From NCBI GenBank assembly GCA_019279435.1, contig JAAALK010000081.1, positions 55,171,318-55,235,317 on the forward strand: DNA of 64,000 nucleotides. Reading direction: 5' to 3'. The DNA comes from Zizania palustris (lineage: Eukaryota > Streptophyta > Magnoliopsida > Poales > Poaceae). The translations under genes were made by a program, and so were the position numbers. The notes under the pieces were generated by a model. The model did no database searches. It was not told the origin of the DNA and saw only the letters and a program-made list of their open reading frames with translations. Below are positions 53,684-64,000 of this stretch, one piece after another. How positions within the stretch are numbered: position 1 is the first letter of the stretch; every line of letters begins with the position of its first letter.

Positions 53684-56600
53684 ATGGCGAGAACCAGCCA
53701 CACAACTCCATTGGCGGCCAACACTCTGGCGCAGCGGCAGGAGTGGGCCGCATCAGCGGCCACGGCAATGGCGGGGGGTCCGGGCGGTGCTTGGCCCAAG
53801 AACCCTCGAGCGCTCCGCCCGCCCTCCAAGAAGAGGATGGCCCAAAGCTTTGTCATCGGCCAATCTGTGAGCACCGCGGAGTCCATTGAAGAGGCAGTAG
53901 ACGGGAAGTTGGGAGCCAGAATGAGAACTCGAGTTCCCGGGACAGAGTCGACTCCACGGCCTCGGAGCGGAGAAGTGGTAGTCTTCGAGGCGTTCTTCGA
54001 AGCGGGCCTGGGACTACCAGCCGTGGATTTTCTGGCAGAGGTACTGGACCTGTTCCACATAACCTTGCCTCAATTGTCCCCCAACGCAATCGTCCGCCTG
54101 GCTGTCTTCGAGTGGGATCTTCGGGCGGAGGGGTGTGAAGGGCGTTCCGAGATCTTCGCAGCGACCCACGAGGCTATCTGCCAGCCGAAGCCTCAAGATG
54201 GGCCTGGAGACTCGAAGGTGACAGTGGCCTTCGGCAGTGTTAACTTCCAGCTACGGCGGGAGCACGCTCTTCATTTCCCTGCGAAGGCCATAAACGATCG
54301 ATGGTATACAAATTGGATACTTCGGTGGTTTTACGCCGAAGTAGGAGAAGACTCCCCCCTTTCGGGCCCTCTTCAAGAAATTTGGTTCCGAAAGGAAGCG
54401 GACATCTCCCCGAACCCTAGCCTGCTCACGACGAGGCTAGGGTTGCTGGCTTCGGTGGCTCGTCGCATGAGTATGCGCGACCTGGCCGAAGAGTTCGTCG
54501 GCCTTCGGATCTCACTCCTCGGAGCCAGTTGGCCAATCTCCATCCCGCAAGCCTCGGAGGGGGACCTCCGAAACATAGGTACGTCTTTCTCCTGCGGCGT
54601 CATTTTATATGAACACATTAATTATACTTATGCTTCTTATACCTTTTTCTTTTCAGCGGCACCTCTGCCCTTAGCTCCGGACGACATAGTCCGGGCTACC
54701 GAACGGATTCTCGGAGCCCCTTCGGTGGCCGAGAGGCAGAGGAGGCTGGAGCTGGTGGGGAGCTGGGAGCGCTCGAACAGGGTGTGGAGAGCCCTCGGCA
54801 TGGAGCCTCCGCAGCTTCCCGACTTCGCCCCAGCTGGAGCGGCAGCTCGCAAGAGGAAAGCAGCGGCCGAGCCCTCTAAGAAAGCTGGCAAGCAACCTCT
54901 TCAGAAGAAGGCGGCGAAGCAGCCTCCGCACTTGACGCCCGCTTCATCTTCTTCGTCGCCGGATGAGCGGAGCCCGACTCCCGAAGAGGCAGAAGACTCC
55001 GGAGGTGCTACAGCGAAGGCCTTCGAAGACTATCTTCTGATTGATGAAGACACGGAGGAGGTCCCCCCAAACCTCTCCGGCAGGGAGGGTGTTAGTGTAA
55101 CTCCATTGGCTCCTCCTGCACCCGTCAACGTGCAAGTGGAGTCATACTCTACCTCTGACTTGCCTGCGCCCGAAGGGGTTCCTGCGGAGGTCATGGCCCC
55201 GATGGATGAAACCGAGGGTAGGACTTCGGGGGATGATTTTGACAATATCCTCCGGATGTACGAAGTCCTGGAGGATCCGGCGATCCTTCCTCCAGCGGCT
55301 CTTGGAGGTATTTTCCCGGAGCTCTTTCTTTTTTCGTCGGCATTCGCTTGCTATCTGTAGAATATGTTAATTAACCTTGGTATTTGAAATAGGTACCTCC
55401 TCGGGTACCGAAGCCTTGGTGGCGCCCGACGTCCCTGCTTCTTCGGAGACGGTCACCCGAGAGGACCCTCCGGCTCCCCTGGGGGCTCCGAGCCCGGTGG
55501 TGGAGAACGTATCCTCCGGAGCGGACGATGTGCTCCCTAGGACGGAATTGGCTCCGGCCGTGGCGACCTCGACTACTGACGGCGCCTCCGACAACGTGGC
55601 TCCGGCCGAAGATGCGGCGGCTGAGGGTCGGAATGTTCTTGCCTCTCCCCCTTTTGTGCCGGGGAGGGGTAAGAGTATTTCCAGCTTGGGCCTTCGGGTT
55701 GACCAAGCAGCGCCCTCCGTTGGCAACTCAGAGGACGAGGCTGCGGAGGACGACGCCCGGGCCTTGTCTTGGCTCCCTCTTCTGGCTCCTTTCTTGGAGC
55801 ATCGGAGCGGCCTTCGAAGGCTCTTGGAGCCCCTGGCTGAGAAAAGCCAGGACATTGCCAATTCGGAGTTGATCTTCGCTTTGAGCGAAGTTAGGGCTTC
55901 GAGCCTCAACACGGCCCTCGAAAGGGCTGCCCTTCAGGTATGAAAAAGACACCACAGTTGCTGTATTTTAATGGTCAAAACTTCTTTAGCACTTACCTTG
56001 TTTTCCTTGCAGCAATTCGCCCTTGCTAGAGCGGCAGCGACTTCCAGCGAGGTCGAAATTAACCGACTTAACCGGAAGGTTACAGCCCTTCAAACAGCTC
56101 TTGATGACTCCACCGGGAGGTCTCTCAGGCTGAATGAAGAACTCTTGGAAGAACGGAAGGCTAAGGCAGCGTCCGACGAAGCCCTTGAAGCCCTCCGCTC
56201 TCATGCCGAAGAAGCCGAGGCTGAACGAGTGGTCCTCCGTGCGGAGGTTGAGAAGCTTCGCCAGGATGCGGCTGCTTCGAACGGACATCTAGTGGAACTT
56301 CAAGGGGCTCTCAGCCAGGCAATGGCTCAGAAGAGTTCCATGATGCTTCGGGTGGCCGCGTTGGACGCAACTGTCGCAAGCTTGGAAGTAGCAGATAAAA
56401 AGAATTCCAGTGCTGCTGACCGTACCTTGGAAGCTCTTCAGGGTACGTTAGAGTACTTTGGCACCATGTGCCCTTCGACCTCTGCTGCAACCTCCGAGCC
56501 GCTCGACCGGAAGCTGACGAGGATCCAGGTAGCTTCGTCGCTGATGAAGAATTCCGGAGTACGGTACGGAGAGATCTCCGGACAGTGCGCCGGCATCGGA

Positions 56601-57427
56601 GTTCTTCGCCACCTCGAATCTCTTCGGATTCCCTTTGATTCGGTTAGTGGCTCGTCTCCTGGAGGCTTCGCGGATGATGACCTGCTGCGGCCGTCTTCGG
56701 AGGTGGCTTCGGCTTGGGAAGCTTTCCGATCAGTATGGAAGGCAGATCATAAGGTTGCTGCTAAGGCTTGGATCGACGAGGCCCGCCGGCAAAAACAAGC
56801 TCAAGCGAAGCCACCACTCCCGTCTTCGCCAGCGCCTTCGGTCCCAGCCCCGCCAACCGACCCGCAGGTCTAGCCGCTTAGGGTTGTTGTGTACCTATGG
56901 TCTTGTAAACTTTGTTTAATTAATGAGAAAGTTATAAACAGTATTTGTCTTGGGTGCTCTGCTCTTTTTTAGGTTCTGTCATGCCCTTCGAGCCCTGACT
57001 TCGTACTTTTGGAACCTACTGCCGAGCTTCGAAAGGAGTGGGCAGTTCTTGAGAGTTTGAGACCTTATCGCCGCTCTCGCTTTTCTGTTCCTCGCGGAGA
57101 CGGGGGGGAGTTACCCTTGAAGTGCGAAGGGATGTTTTGTCTTATATTAAAGAGGAAGAAAAGGAAGAGGGGTCTTCGTCCTCCGAGCCCGTCGACTGGT
57201 CTGACTCGGAGTATGAAGCCGAAAACCTTGCCGAGGCCGGCTCCGAAAGGCTCTTGACTTGGGCCGAACTTCAGGAGGAGCAGAAGAAACTGCGAGCCTC
57301 GAGGAAAAAGAGAAGCTCCCGGCCTAAAAAGACTTCAAGCTTCGAAGGGCAGAGTAGCCGCAGGGGTAGCTCTAGGGGTCGAAAGGGTCTCCGTTTTTAT
57401 TTGGGTTTAGATAACAATTTTTCCTGA
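53684..57427 (+). CDS. E1 antisense gene (aORF), five exons, Transposase_28-like protein
   Basis: Exons are inferred at 53684-54578, 54657-55307, 55393-55937, 56013-56867 and 56973-57427. Introns begin GTACGT, GTATTT, GTATGA and GTCTAG and end in T-rich tracts plus AG; phases agree at each joint (second intron splits a Gly codon). Exon 1 has the region VVFEAFFEAGLGLPAVDFL...NDRWYTNWILRWFY typical of the plant 'putative gypsy type transposon' family. Exon 2 is basic and acidic low-complexity, exon 4 a long coiled coil (EVEINRLNRKVTALQ onward), and exon 5 an acidic/basic tail ending GLDNNFS. A one-base loss in the G7 run 57102-57108 shifts exon 5. Function unknown; antisense genes in this position are known from Tat elements. 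Confidence 0.75.
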
Positions 57428-57612
57428 TGTATGAATATAATATTTTAACGTGGAATGCTTCGACAGTATGCTGTGTGACTCCTATCCTCCTACCCCCCTT
57501 GTGGGTGGCGGAGCTTTTATCATATATAAGGGTTCGCTAGGCACAATGATTGTCCGAGCAGCTGTATGCTTCGAATTTTGCACGTGTCACCATCGATAAG
57601 TAGATAAAAAAA
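57428..57612. other. E1 spacer between antisense gene and tandem array
   Basis: Non-coding; possible 3' end region of the antisense gene, including AATATAATATT near 57436. Nothing else seen. Confidence 0.4.
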
Positions 57613-58147
57613 TTTAAAGTCCTTAGACTCTTCTACGGATCCTAACAAGCCGGAGCCTGGAATCCGTAGGTTGGCCACCTACGGCTCTTTTACAGATACT
57701 TCGCACCCGGTGGCTTGAAATTCTGTCTTGTTTAAAGTCCTTAGACTCTTCTACGGATCCTAACAAGCCGGAGCCTGGAATCCGTAGGTTGGCCACCTAC
57801 GGCTCTTTTACAGATACTTCGCACCCGGAGGTTTGAAATTCTGTTCTGTTTAAAGTCCTTAGACTCTTCTACGGATCCTAACAAGCCGGAGCCTGGAATC
57901 CGTAGGTTGGCCACCTACGGCTCTTTTACAGATACTTCGCACCCGGAGGCTTGAAATTCTGTTCTGTTTAAAGTCCTTAGACTCTTCTACGGATCCTAAC
58001 AAGCCGGAGCCTGGAATCCGTAGGTTGGCCACCTACGGCTCTTTTACAGATACTTCGCACCCGGAGGCTTGAAATTCTGTTCTGTTTAAAGTCCTTAGAC
58101 TCTTCTACGGATCCTAACAAGCCGGAGCCTGGAATCCGTAGGTTGGC
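57613..58147. repeat. 118-bp tandem array (about 4.5 copies) with a conserved hairpin
   Basis: Units begin TTAAAGTCCTTAGACTC at 57613, 57732, 57850, 57968 and 58086; the last is cut at 58147. Each contains CCGTAGGTTGGCCACCTACGG, an 8-bp stem with a short loop, after GGAGCCTGGAAT. Copies differ at only one to a few bases, so the array is young. D retains one diverged unit near 22300. Confidence 0.9.
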
Positions 58148-58331
58148 GGAGCCACTGAACCAATGGTTCGTAGCCAGCCCCTTGGGTTTTTTCGAAAAAT
58201 GCTTGGCTCTGCTAGCATCACCGACCTTCGAATGCGTCCATCCGGAGGGTGGGATGTTCGAAGGGCAAAACAAATCTCACCCATTTAGCTTTATTTATAA
58301 AAGGAGTGTTACAAGTGATTACAAGGAAGCC

Positions 58332-61300
58332 TTAAGCATAATATCTCTTAAGGTGCTCCGCATGCCACGCATGTTTCAACTCTTCTCCTTCTAAATTAGC
58401 TAATTTAAACGAGCCGGGGCGTCCTGAGCGTAGGATAACATATGGTCCTTCCCATTTGTTTCCTAGCTTCCCCGGAGCTATTACATTTCGCAACACTAGA
58501 TGACCTGGCTTTAACTCAGTTAACTTGACCTTGGGGTCATACCATGTCTTTGTGTGCTCTTGGTACTTCGTCAGGTTGGCGACAGCTCGAAGCCTTGTTT
58601 CTTCTGACAAGTCTATTGAAGCACTCCGATCATCTTCGTCTTCGGGTTGAATTACGCGAAGTGACTCCCCATTGAGCTCCGTAGGGGTCATGGCTTCGTC
58701 TCCGAAGATCAACCTGAATGGCGTGAAGCCGGTTGATCTAGTTTGCGTGGTTCGGATAGACCATAAAATTTTAGGTAGCTCTTCGACCCATAGGCCCTTG
58801 GCCAATCCCACAATTCTGCGATTTAACCCGGAGAGGATATTCCCGTTGGCTCGTTCGACGGCTCCGTTGGATTGCGGATGTCGCACTGCTGCGAAGCATA
58901 GCTTAATGCCCAGCTCTTCACAGAATGTTTGGAAGGTATCGGCTTCGAACTGGGTTCCGTTATCCACCGTTAATTCTCTGGGGACTCCGAACCTGCATAT
59001 AATATTCTGCCAGAAGAACCTTTGCACATTCTTCGACGTGATGGCTGTTAGCGGCTCTGCTTCCACCCATTTTGAGAAGTATTCAATTGCTACGACCGCA
59101 AATTTTAAACCGCCCTTTGCTGGTGGGAAAGGGCCTATGAGGTCCATGCCCCATCTAGCCATTGGCCATACCGGGGCAATAACTTGAAGTTGAGTTGGTG
59201 GGCGATGGCTCCTTCTGCCCATCCATTGGCAGCCTTGGCACGTTCGAACTAGGTCTTCGGCGTCTCTGACGATTGTCGGCCAATAAAAACCTTGCCGCAG
59301 CGTCTTGCCTGCTAGCGCTCTAGGAGCTAGATGACCTCCGCACAGCCCTTCGTGGATGCCTCGAAGTATGTCTTGTCCTTCAGGTTGAGAGATGCATCGA
59401 AGCAGTGGCGAGCATACTCCGGCCTTATACAGTATTTCCCCAATAAGTTTGTAATTTCGAGCTCTTGATTGCAATCTTCGAGCTTCTGGGCCTTCCGGAA
59501 GGTCATTGCTACCCTGCAACATAGTTATTATCGGGGTTCGCCAATCCGTAGCTTGAATACACATTACTTCTGACGAGGGTATTTGGTCAGCTGCTGGCTG
59601 CTCTAATTCTTCGTAGAACGCGCCCTCTGGGAGGTCCACTGCTCCGGCTGCAGCCTTCGCCAGGATATCTGCAAGTTGATTTTCTGCTCGTGGTATGCTT
59701 CGAACTGTAAACCCTTTGAATGCTGCTTCTGCCTTGCGGATTTCTTGAAGGTATTGCGCGAGATGTGGGTTTTTTGCTTGGAAGCTTTTGTCAATATGCC
59801 CCGCGACGACTTGGGAATCTGTCTTGATCATTATCCTTGTAGCTCCGAGTGCTTTAGCCTTTCGGAGGCCTAGCAAGATTCCTTCATACTCGGCGACGTT
59901 ATTAGTGGTTCGAAAGTTAAACCTTGCTGAATACATTGCCTTTTGCCCTGATGGCGACAAGATTACTGCCCCTGCTCCGGCACCTGATGCTTGGTAGGCT
60001 CCGTCTGAGAATATTGTCCAGAAACCGTCGGAGGGTTCTTCCGGAGTCCATACTGCAGATGGAGTCCACTCTGCCACGAAATCTGCTATAATTTGTGATT
60101 TAACGGCCGTCCTTGCTGTGAAGGAGATTTCGAAGGGTGCCAGCTCGACTGCCCACTTTCCAACCCTACCTGTGGAATCTTTGTTCCGGAGCATATCTCC
60201 AAGAGGATACGATGTAGGGACAATAATGTTATGCGCCAAGAAATAATGCCTTAGCTTTCGCGAGGCCATTACTAAAGCATAAGCAAACTTTTCAAGCTCG
60301 GAGTATCTGATCTTGGCTCCTGATAATGCCTCTGAGACAAAATAAACTGGGTTTTGTACCAGCTTCCCTTTAAGCTCGACTTCTCGGACCAGTACTGCGC
60401 TTACTGCTGATCTTGTCGCTGCAAGGTATAAAAGCAATGTTTCCCCTGGAAGTGGAACGGTTAAGGTTGATAATGTTCCGAGGTATGCTTTTATTTCTTC
60501 GAAGCTCTTTTGGCACTCCGGCGTCCAGCTGAAGCTTTCGGAGCCTTTGAGTGCCTTGAAAATTGGGAGGCTTCGTTCTGCCAATCTGGACAGGAACCTG
60601 CTGAGTGCTGCTAGCCTTCCTGCTAGCTTCTGTACTTGCTTCAAATTCTCGGGTGGAGCCATTCTTTGTAGTGCACTTATTTGCGTTGGGCTGGCTTCGA
60701 TCCCCCTGCTCGAAACTAAGTACCCTAGCAGCTTCCCTGCTTGTGCTCCGAATATACATTTTTCGGGATTGAGGCGTACTCCACATGCTCGGAGGCTCTC
60801 GAAAGTTTCATCTAAATCTATGCTATGCTGATGCTTTTGAGCGCTTTTTATTACAATATCGTCCATGTAGGCCTCGACATTGCGGCCTATCTGATGGCCT
60901 AAAGCCTTAGCTATTAAGCGAGAAAATGTGGCTCCGGCATTCCGCAAACCAAAAGGCATTCTTACATAGCAGAATACTCCTGAAGGAGTTATGAAACTTG
61001 TCTTGGCCTCGTCTTCGCGTTTCAGCCATACTTGATGGTACCCGGAGTAGGCATCGAGGAAGCTTAATAGTTCGGAGCCGGCTGTGGAATCTATTAATTG
61101 ATCTATTCGGGGCATTGGGTAGGGGTCTCGCGGGCATGCTTTATTTAGTGATGTGAAGTCGATACACATGCGCCATTTGCTGGAATCCTTCTTTCTTACA
61201 AAAACAGGGTTGGCCAACCACTCGGTATGGGCCACCTCCCTGATAATGCCAGCTTTTAACAACTTTTCTACTTCGGCCTTGGCTAAATTTGCTCTTTCTG

Positions 61301-63197
61301 CTGATAGCTTTCGGAGCCCCTGGCGCACCGGCTTGGCCTTCGGGTTGACGAGCAGACTGTGCTCGATGATGCTTCGGTCGACCCCCGTGATATCTTCGTC
61401 GGTCCAAGCAAACATGTCTAGATTCTTCTTGACGACCTCTTCTAATGAGGCGGTTATCTCCGGAGATAGCCCCTTGCCGAATTTTATTGGGTATTCTTTG
61501 CCGTCTTCTGAGATTATTCTTGTCTCGACATCACCCTCCGGGCTTGGTTTGAGCGAGGATCCCTTCGGGGGGCTCAAGGCTTCTGGTACTTCTTTGGCGC
61601 TCTCCGCCACATTATGCACTTGTCGAGGGTCCAATGGCTGCCCGTGGCCATATTCCGTCCTTCTGGCTACAGCTTGGTCTCCTGAAATAGTGAGCACTCC
61701 ACCTTGTGTGGGCATTTTGAGACAAAGGTAGTTGTGATGCGCTATAGCCCCGAATTGGTTTAACATCCCTCGTCCGAAGATAGCATTGTAAGCGTAGGGG
61801 GCATCCACCACGTCGAAAATCAACTCCTCTACTCGGGCCAGCGGCCCCTCTCCGAAGGCAACCTCGAGGCCTATTTGGCCGAGGGCATCGAGAGGCGGTC
61901 CTGAGAACCCTTGAAGTGGCCGGGCTGCAGGGAGTAGATGCTTCCGGGGTATACACATCTGGTCGAAGGCTTGGACGAAGAGTATGTCTGCGGAGCTTCC
62001 ACCGTCCACCAGGATCCTCCGAACATCAACCCCTGCTATATCGGTAGAGATGACTAATGGGTCAGCATGGGGAAACTTCACCCCTACTGCATCGCTGGCT
62101 GTGAATGAGATGGGCACACGGGACCATTCTGGCATCCCCTCAGCGGAACTTGAAGTCCCAATGTGCCCAACTTCGCGGACGTACTCGCGGTGCTGTCTCT
62201 TGGACATGCTACCGAGGGTCCCCCCTCCGGAGATGGGTAGGACCACTCTCTTGCCGCGGTCTTGTGGATCTTCGTGCCTTGGCGGTGGCATAATACTGGC
62301 CACCGGTAGCCGTATGGGGGCTTCGAGGGCACCGGCTCGGGCCACAGCTTGAACAGGCTCCGATCGTGTCGTGGGTGGAGCTCGGTCCGAAGTACCCCTC
62401 CTGGTATTTCGGTCAATGTATTCACCCCGAAGGGTCAATATCGTCTTGCAGTCCTTCGTGTCATGGCTTCTATTATCGCCATGCACACAGCAGAAATGAC
62501 TCTGGCGCCTTCCCGGCATCCTTTCTTGAGGTACCGACGGCCCAGCCTTGAAATTTTTTACCTGCTGGAAATTGGCAGGTGCCTTCGAAGTTGAAGGTGT
62601 AATGCTTAGCACTTCCGAACGGAAATGCTTCTTCCCTCGCCTGTACTCGCTAGGGCGGCTGTCTTGTGGAGGTTGCGGTGGAGCGGTGGCTTCTGGCTCC
62701 CTTTTTACTTCCCGGAGGGTGGGTAGTGCTGCCTCAGCTCGCCGAAGACATCCTTCCTCTGCCTTGGCATATTGCTCGAAGTATGCCATGAGCTGCGCTA
62801 CGGATGTTACCGGCTTCCGATGAAGTTTGCTGAGGAGATCGGGGTTCAACACCCCTTCGCGGGCAGCATCAACTACCGAAGAGGTAGTAAGGCCCTTGAT
62901 TTGTGACTTGGTGTGGGCGAAGCGTGTGAAGTACTCTCGGAGGGTTTCCCCCTCCCGCTGCTTTACCTGGAACAAACTTCCTGTGGACATTGGGGCCACG
63001 AAAGTGCCTTGGAAGTTGCTCACGAACTTCTTTTTGAGTAGCTCCCATGACTTGATCGATCCTGGTTTTAGGGACCAGAACCATCGGAGCGCTACGCCTT
63101 CAAGAGCGAGTGGGAAGCATTTTGCCATGGTGCTTCGTACCCCTCCGCTTGCTTCTATAGCCAGGGCGTACGAGCGGGCGAACTCTCCGGGGTCCGA
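58332..63197 (-). CDS. pol: E1 Gag C-terminus and Pol
   Basis: A frame open for at least 1598 residues from Met 63128 and extending upstream to the C5 run at 63198. Gag capsid ([19 protein letters not shown]...REYFTRFAH), zinc-like [15 protein letters not shown] (~residue 212), protease [12 protein letters not shown] (~380), and RT with [19 protein letters not shown] and [10 protein letters not shown]. The first RNase H contains [22 protein letters not shown]; the archaeal-type one has [25 protein letters not shown] and IKTDSQVV. Integrase: HHCC ([11 protein letters not shown] to CQGCQW), [20 protein letters not shown] and [12 protein letters not shown]. It ends [12 protein letters not shown]...LKRYYA. 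All catalytic residues are present, so it could be active if the gag frame is intact. Confidence 0.92.
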   Translation of the reverse strand, partial: SDPGEFARSYALAIEASGGVRSTMAKCFPLALEGVALRWFWSLKPGSIKSWELLKKKFVSNFQGTFVAPMSTGSLFQVKQREGETLREYFTRFAHTKSQIKGLTTSSVVDAAREGVLNPDLLSKLHRKPVTSVAQLMAYFEQYAKAEEGCLRRAEAALPTLREVKREPEATAPPQPPQDSRPSEYRRGKKHFRSEVLSITPSTSKAPANFQQVKNFKAGPSVPQERMPGRRQSHFCCVHGDNRSHDTKDCKTILTLRGEYIDRNTRRGTSDRAPPTTRSEPVQAVARAGALEAPIRLPVASIMPPPRHEDPQDRGKRVVLPISGGGTLGSMSKRQHREYVREVGHIGTSSSAEGMPEWSRVPISFTASDAVGVKFPHADPLVISTDIAGVDVRRILVDGGSSADILFVQAFDQMCIPRKHLLPAARPLQGFSGPPLDALGQIGLEVAFGEGPLARVEELIFDVVDAPYAYNAIFGRGMLNQFGAIAHHNYLCLKMPTQGGVLTISGDQAVARRTEYGHGQPLDPRQVHNVAESAKEVPEALSPPKGSSLKPSPEGDVETRIISEDGKEYPIKFGKGLSPEITASLEEVVKKNLDMFAWTDEDITGVDRSIIEHSLLVNPKAKPVRQGLRKLSAERANLAKAEVEKLLKAGIIREVAHTEWLANPVFVRKKDSSKWRMCIDFTSLNKACPRDPYPMPRIDQLIDSTAGSELLSFLDAYSGYHQVWLKREDEAKTSFITPSGVFCYVRMPFGLRNAGATFSRLIAKALGHQIGRNVEAYMDDIVIKSAQKHQHSIDLDETFESLRACGVRLNPEKCIFGAQAGKLLGYLVSSRGIEASPTQISALQRMAPPENLKQVQKLAGRLAALSRFLSRLAERSLPIFKALKGSESFSWTPECQKSFEEIKAYLGTLSTLTVPLPGETLLLYLAATRSAVSAVLVREVELKGKLVQNPVYFVSEALSGAKIRYSELEKFAYALVMASRKLRHYFLAHNIIVPTSYPLGDMLRNKDSTGRVGKWAVELAPFEISFTARTAVKSQIIADFVAEWTPSAVWTPEEPSDGFWTIFSDGAYQASGAGAGAVILSPSGQKAMYSARFNFRTTNNVAEYEGILLGLRKAKALGATRIMIKTDSQVVAGHIDKSFQAKNPHLAQYLQEIRKAEAAFKGFTVRSIPRAENQLADILAKAAAGAVDLPEGAFYEELEQPAADQIPSSEVMCIQATDWRTPIITMLQGSNDLPEGPEARRLQSRARNYKLIGEILYKAGVCSPLLRCISQPEGQDILRGIHEGLCGGHLAPRALAGKTLRQGFYWPTIVRDAEDLVRTCQGCQWMGRRSHRPPTQLQVIAPVWPMARWGMDLIGPFPPAKGGLKFAVVAIEYFSKWVEAEPLTAITSKNVQRFFWQNIICRFGVPRELTVDNGTQFEADTFQTFCEELGIKLCFAAVRHPQSNGAVERANGNILSGLNRRIVGLAKGLWVEELPKILWSIRTTQTRSTGFTPFRLIFGDEAMTPTELNGESLRVIQPEDEDDRSASIDLSEETRLRAVANLTKYQEHTKTWYDPKVKLTELKPGHLVLRNVIAPGKLGNKWEGPYVILRSGRPGSFKLANLEGEELKHAWHAEHLKRYYA

Positions 63198-63675
63198 CCC
63201 CCGAAGTACTTGTGCAGCTTCGAGGCCTTGAACTTGGGGTCGAAAGGCACTCTCTGCAGATCAGGGTGCAATGGAGACTCATTGTCGAATGACGCATTCT
63301 CGGCCTCCTCTTGGACTTGTATAACTTCTGGGGGGTTGCGGGCTCCATCGTCTTGAGGCCCCCTTGGAGTTTCGGTGGAAGCTTGAGTGCGGAGTCTGTC
63401 GGCGGCCTCCTGCCTCCATCTGGATACCTCCTCCTGAAGCCTGGCTAGCTGCGTGGCCTCGGTTTCGGGAGGGCCTTCGTCTTCGTCGGAGGGAACTTCA
63501 GGGTCTTGGCTTGCTGCGTAGTCGGTCTGAAGCATTGTAGGGGGGGTAGAGGGCCCTGGGGCGCTCGACGCCCATCGGTTCCGGCAGGAACCGTCGGATT
63601 AGCTGAGGGTCCGGCTCCGTTGGTCCGAGGGGACCTTCGAAGGGGACCTGCAGCTTGACCACGCTTCGGAGGCAT
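63198..63675 (-). CDS. gag: E1 Gag N-terminus (frame interrupted at two C runs)
   Basis: Start ATG 63675 ([20 protein letters not shown]). The first frame is carried to a run of seven C on the minus strand (63540-63546), after which the homologous protein line continues one frame over as [21 protein letters not shown]...[15 protein letters not shown] (coiled coil) and [16 protein letters not shown]. At the C5/G5 run 63198-63202 the line again changes frame, into the long pol frame ([13 protein letters not shown]). Each change equals loss of one base in the run. It is the particle protein; the first part looks disordered. Confidence 0.75.
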
Positions 63676-63863
63676 GGTTAGTCGATGAGGTGTCTTGGAA
63701 ATGGAAGGCTTCGAACGACTCGAGGGGGTCGAGGGAAGGCCTTCGGGCTGCACTAAGAAGTCCTTAACTGAAGGGTGCGCGTAATCTCAGGATTCCGAGG
63801 CTCCCCCCGTAAGTTTTCTTCAGAGTGCAGTCAGCAGTAGAGAACAAGCTTTTAGAACTTGGG
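63676..63863 (-). other. E1 5' leader
   Basis: 188 bp between primer site and gag ATG, similar to the D leader (22780-22958). No other feature. Confidence 0.6.
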
Positions 63864-63881
63864 TCCCCACGGACGGCGCCA
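63864..63881 (-). promoter_or_regulatory. E1 primer binding site
   Basis: On the minus strand TGGCGCCGTCCGTGGGGA lies two bases inside the LTR end. The first nine bases would pair with several plant tRNA 3' ends (tRNA-Asp type CCGGCAACGGCGCCA is one candidate); I do not assign the tRNA. Confidence 0.65.
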
Positions 63882-63883
63882 AC

Positions 63884-64000
63884 TGTTGGTGTAAAAGTTA
63901 CACCAACAGGTTCTTAGTAGTTAAGAACAAACAAACAAGAGGTTTGTGTTTTTAGGACAAACTTGAGCCTCCGTAAAGGATAACAACTCAAGAGGTCCGA
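63884..64000 (-). repeat. E1 5' LTR, partial (window edge)
   Basis: 117 bases identical to 52613-52729. The remaining ~370 bp lie outside the window. Confidence 0.92.

Larger units (their letters stand above)
52613..64000 (-). mobile_element. E1: young Tat-lineage gypsy element with an antisense spliced gene
   Basis: Minus-strand element: 5' LTR starts at 63884 and runs off the window; primer site, gag-pol 63675-58332, a spacer with a 118-bp tandem array, an antisense gene (53684-57427, plus strand), polypurine tract, 3' LTR 52613-53098. The 117 LTR bases visible on the right are identical to the left LTR. Left target bases are AGGTG (52608-52612). The pol has both RNase H domains. The only coding breaks found are one-base losses in C or G runs. 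Confidence 0.92.

Noticed and set aside
53684..57427. The spliced plus-strand gene as a captured host gene
   Set aside because: Its domain, its position between pol and 3' LTR, and the matching tail in D show that it belongs to the element lineage rather than being captured.
57613..58147. CRISPR-like direct repeat array
   Set aside because: The repeats are head to tail without unique spacers, in a plant retrotransposon, with no cas genes.
1..64000. A bacterial-type defence or biosynthetic system
   Set aside because: Introns, TATA boxes, LTRs, tRNA primer sites and plant retroelement proteins fill the window; no operon-like gene set is visible.

Overview
This 64-kb window is plant nuclear heterochromatin, almost certainly from a grass (Poaceae). 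It is built almost entirely of LTR retrotransposons inserted into one another. Evidence for a grass: Ty3/gypsy and Ty1/copia polyproteins of the kinds common in grass genomes, a chromovirus with a tRNA-iMet primer site, Tat-lineage elements with a second RNase H and an antisense spliced gene, and a CACTA transposon terminus. I cannot name the species. I found no host gene, tRNA, rRNA, CRISPR array or prokaryotic system. || Labels: A0-A3 are four copies of one Tat-like gypsy family (LTR TGTTGATAG...GTGTCAACA); B1 is a chromovirus; C1, H, I and J are copia elements; D and E1 are two further Tat-type elements; F is a solo LTR; G is an old gypsy relic. || Layout: 1-1620 is the gag/PR/RT start of A0 (+). 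1623-21537 is A1 (-), carrying B1 (4481-12220) and F (15171-17096). 21538-21639 is the last 102 bp of a plus-oriented A LTR, probably A0's. 21640-23922 is D, gutted, lying in the gag of A3. 23481-24676 is a 598-bp tandem duplication across the D/A3 border. 24677-25098 and 37733-40370 are A3 gag, split by copia C1, which itself carries A2 (30263-37160) in its 3' LTR. 40403-41579 is the A3 5' LTR, inserted in G (41580-42631). H (+, 42632-~47624) and I (-, ~47636-52612) are two copies of one copia family joined tail to tail. J (47919-50898) is a short copia inside I. E1 (52613 to beyond 64000) is a young, nearly intact Tat element in I. || Inferred order of insertion, oldest first: G, A3, D, A0, A1, then B1 and F; on the other branch A3, C1, A2; and G, H; I, J and E1. 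Boundaries rest on TG...CA ends with 5-bp target duplications visible for B1 (CGAGG), F (CTGGC), A2 (GTCAT) and J (AAGAG). || Main points of interest: a split-LTR inversion-like junction with an 11-bp templated filler; a 32-bp CACTA end grafted into an RT; the E1 antisense gene with its own TATA box and four phase-consistent introns; frameshifts in the young elements that are all one-base contractions of homopolymers (assembly error or a real feature); B1 pol running about 313 bp into its own LTR; and decay of old copies through CAG-to-TAG, CGA-to-TGA and TGG-to-TAG/TGA changes, as expected from cytosine methylation.
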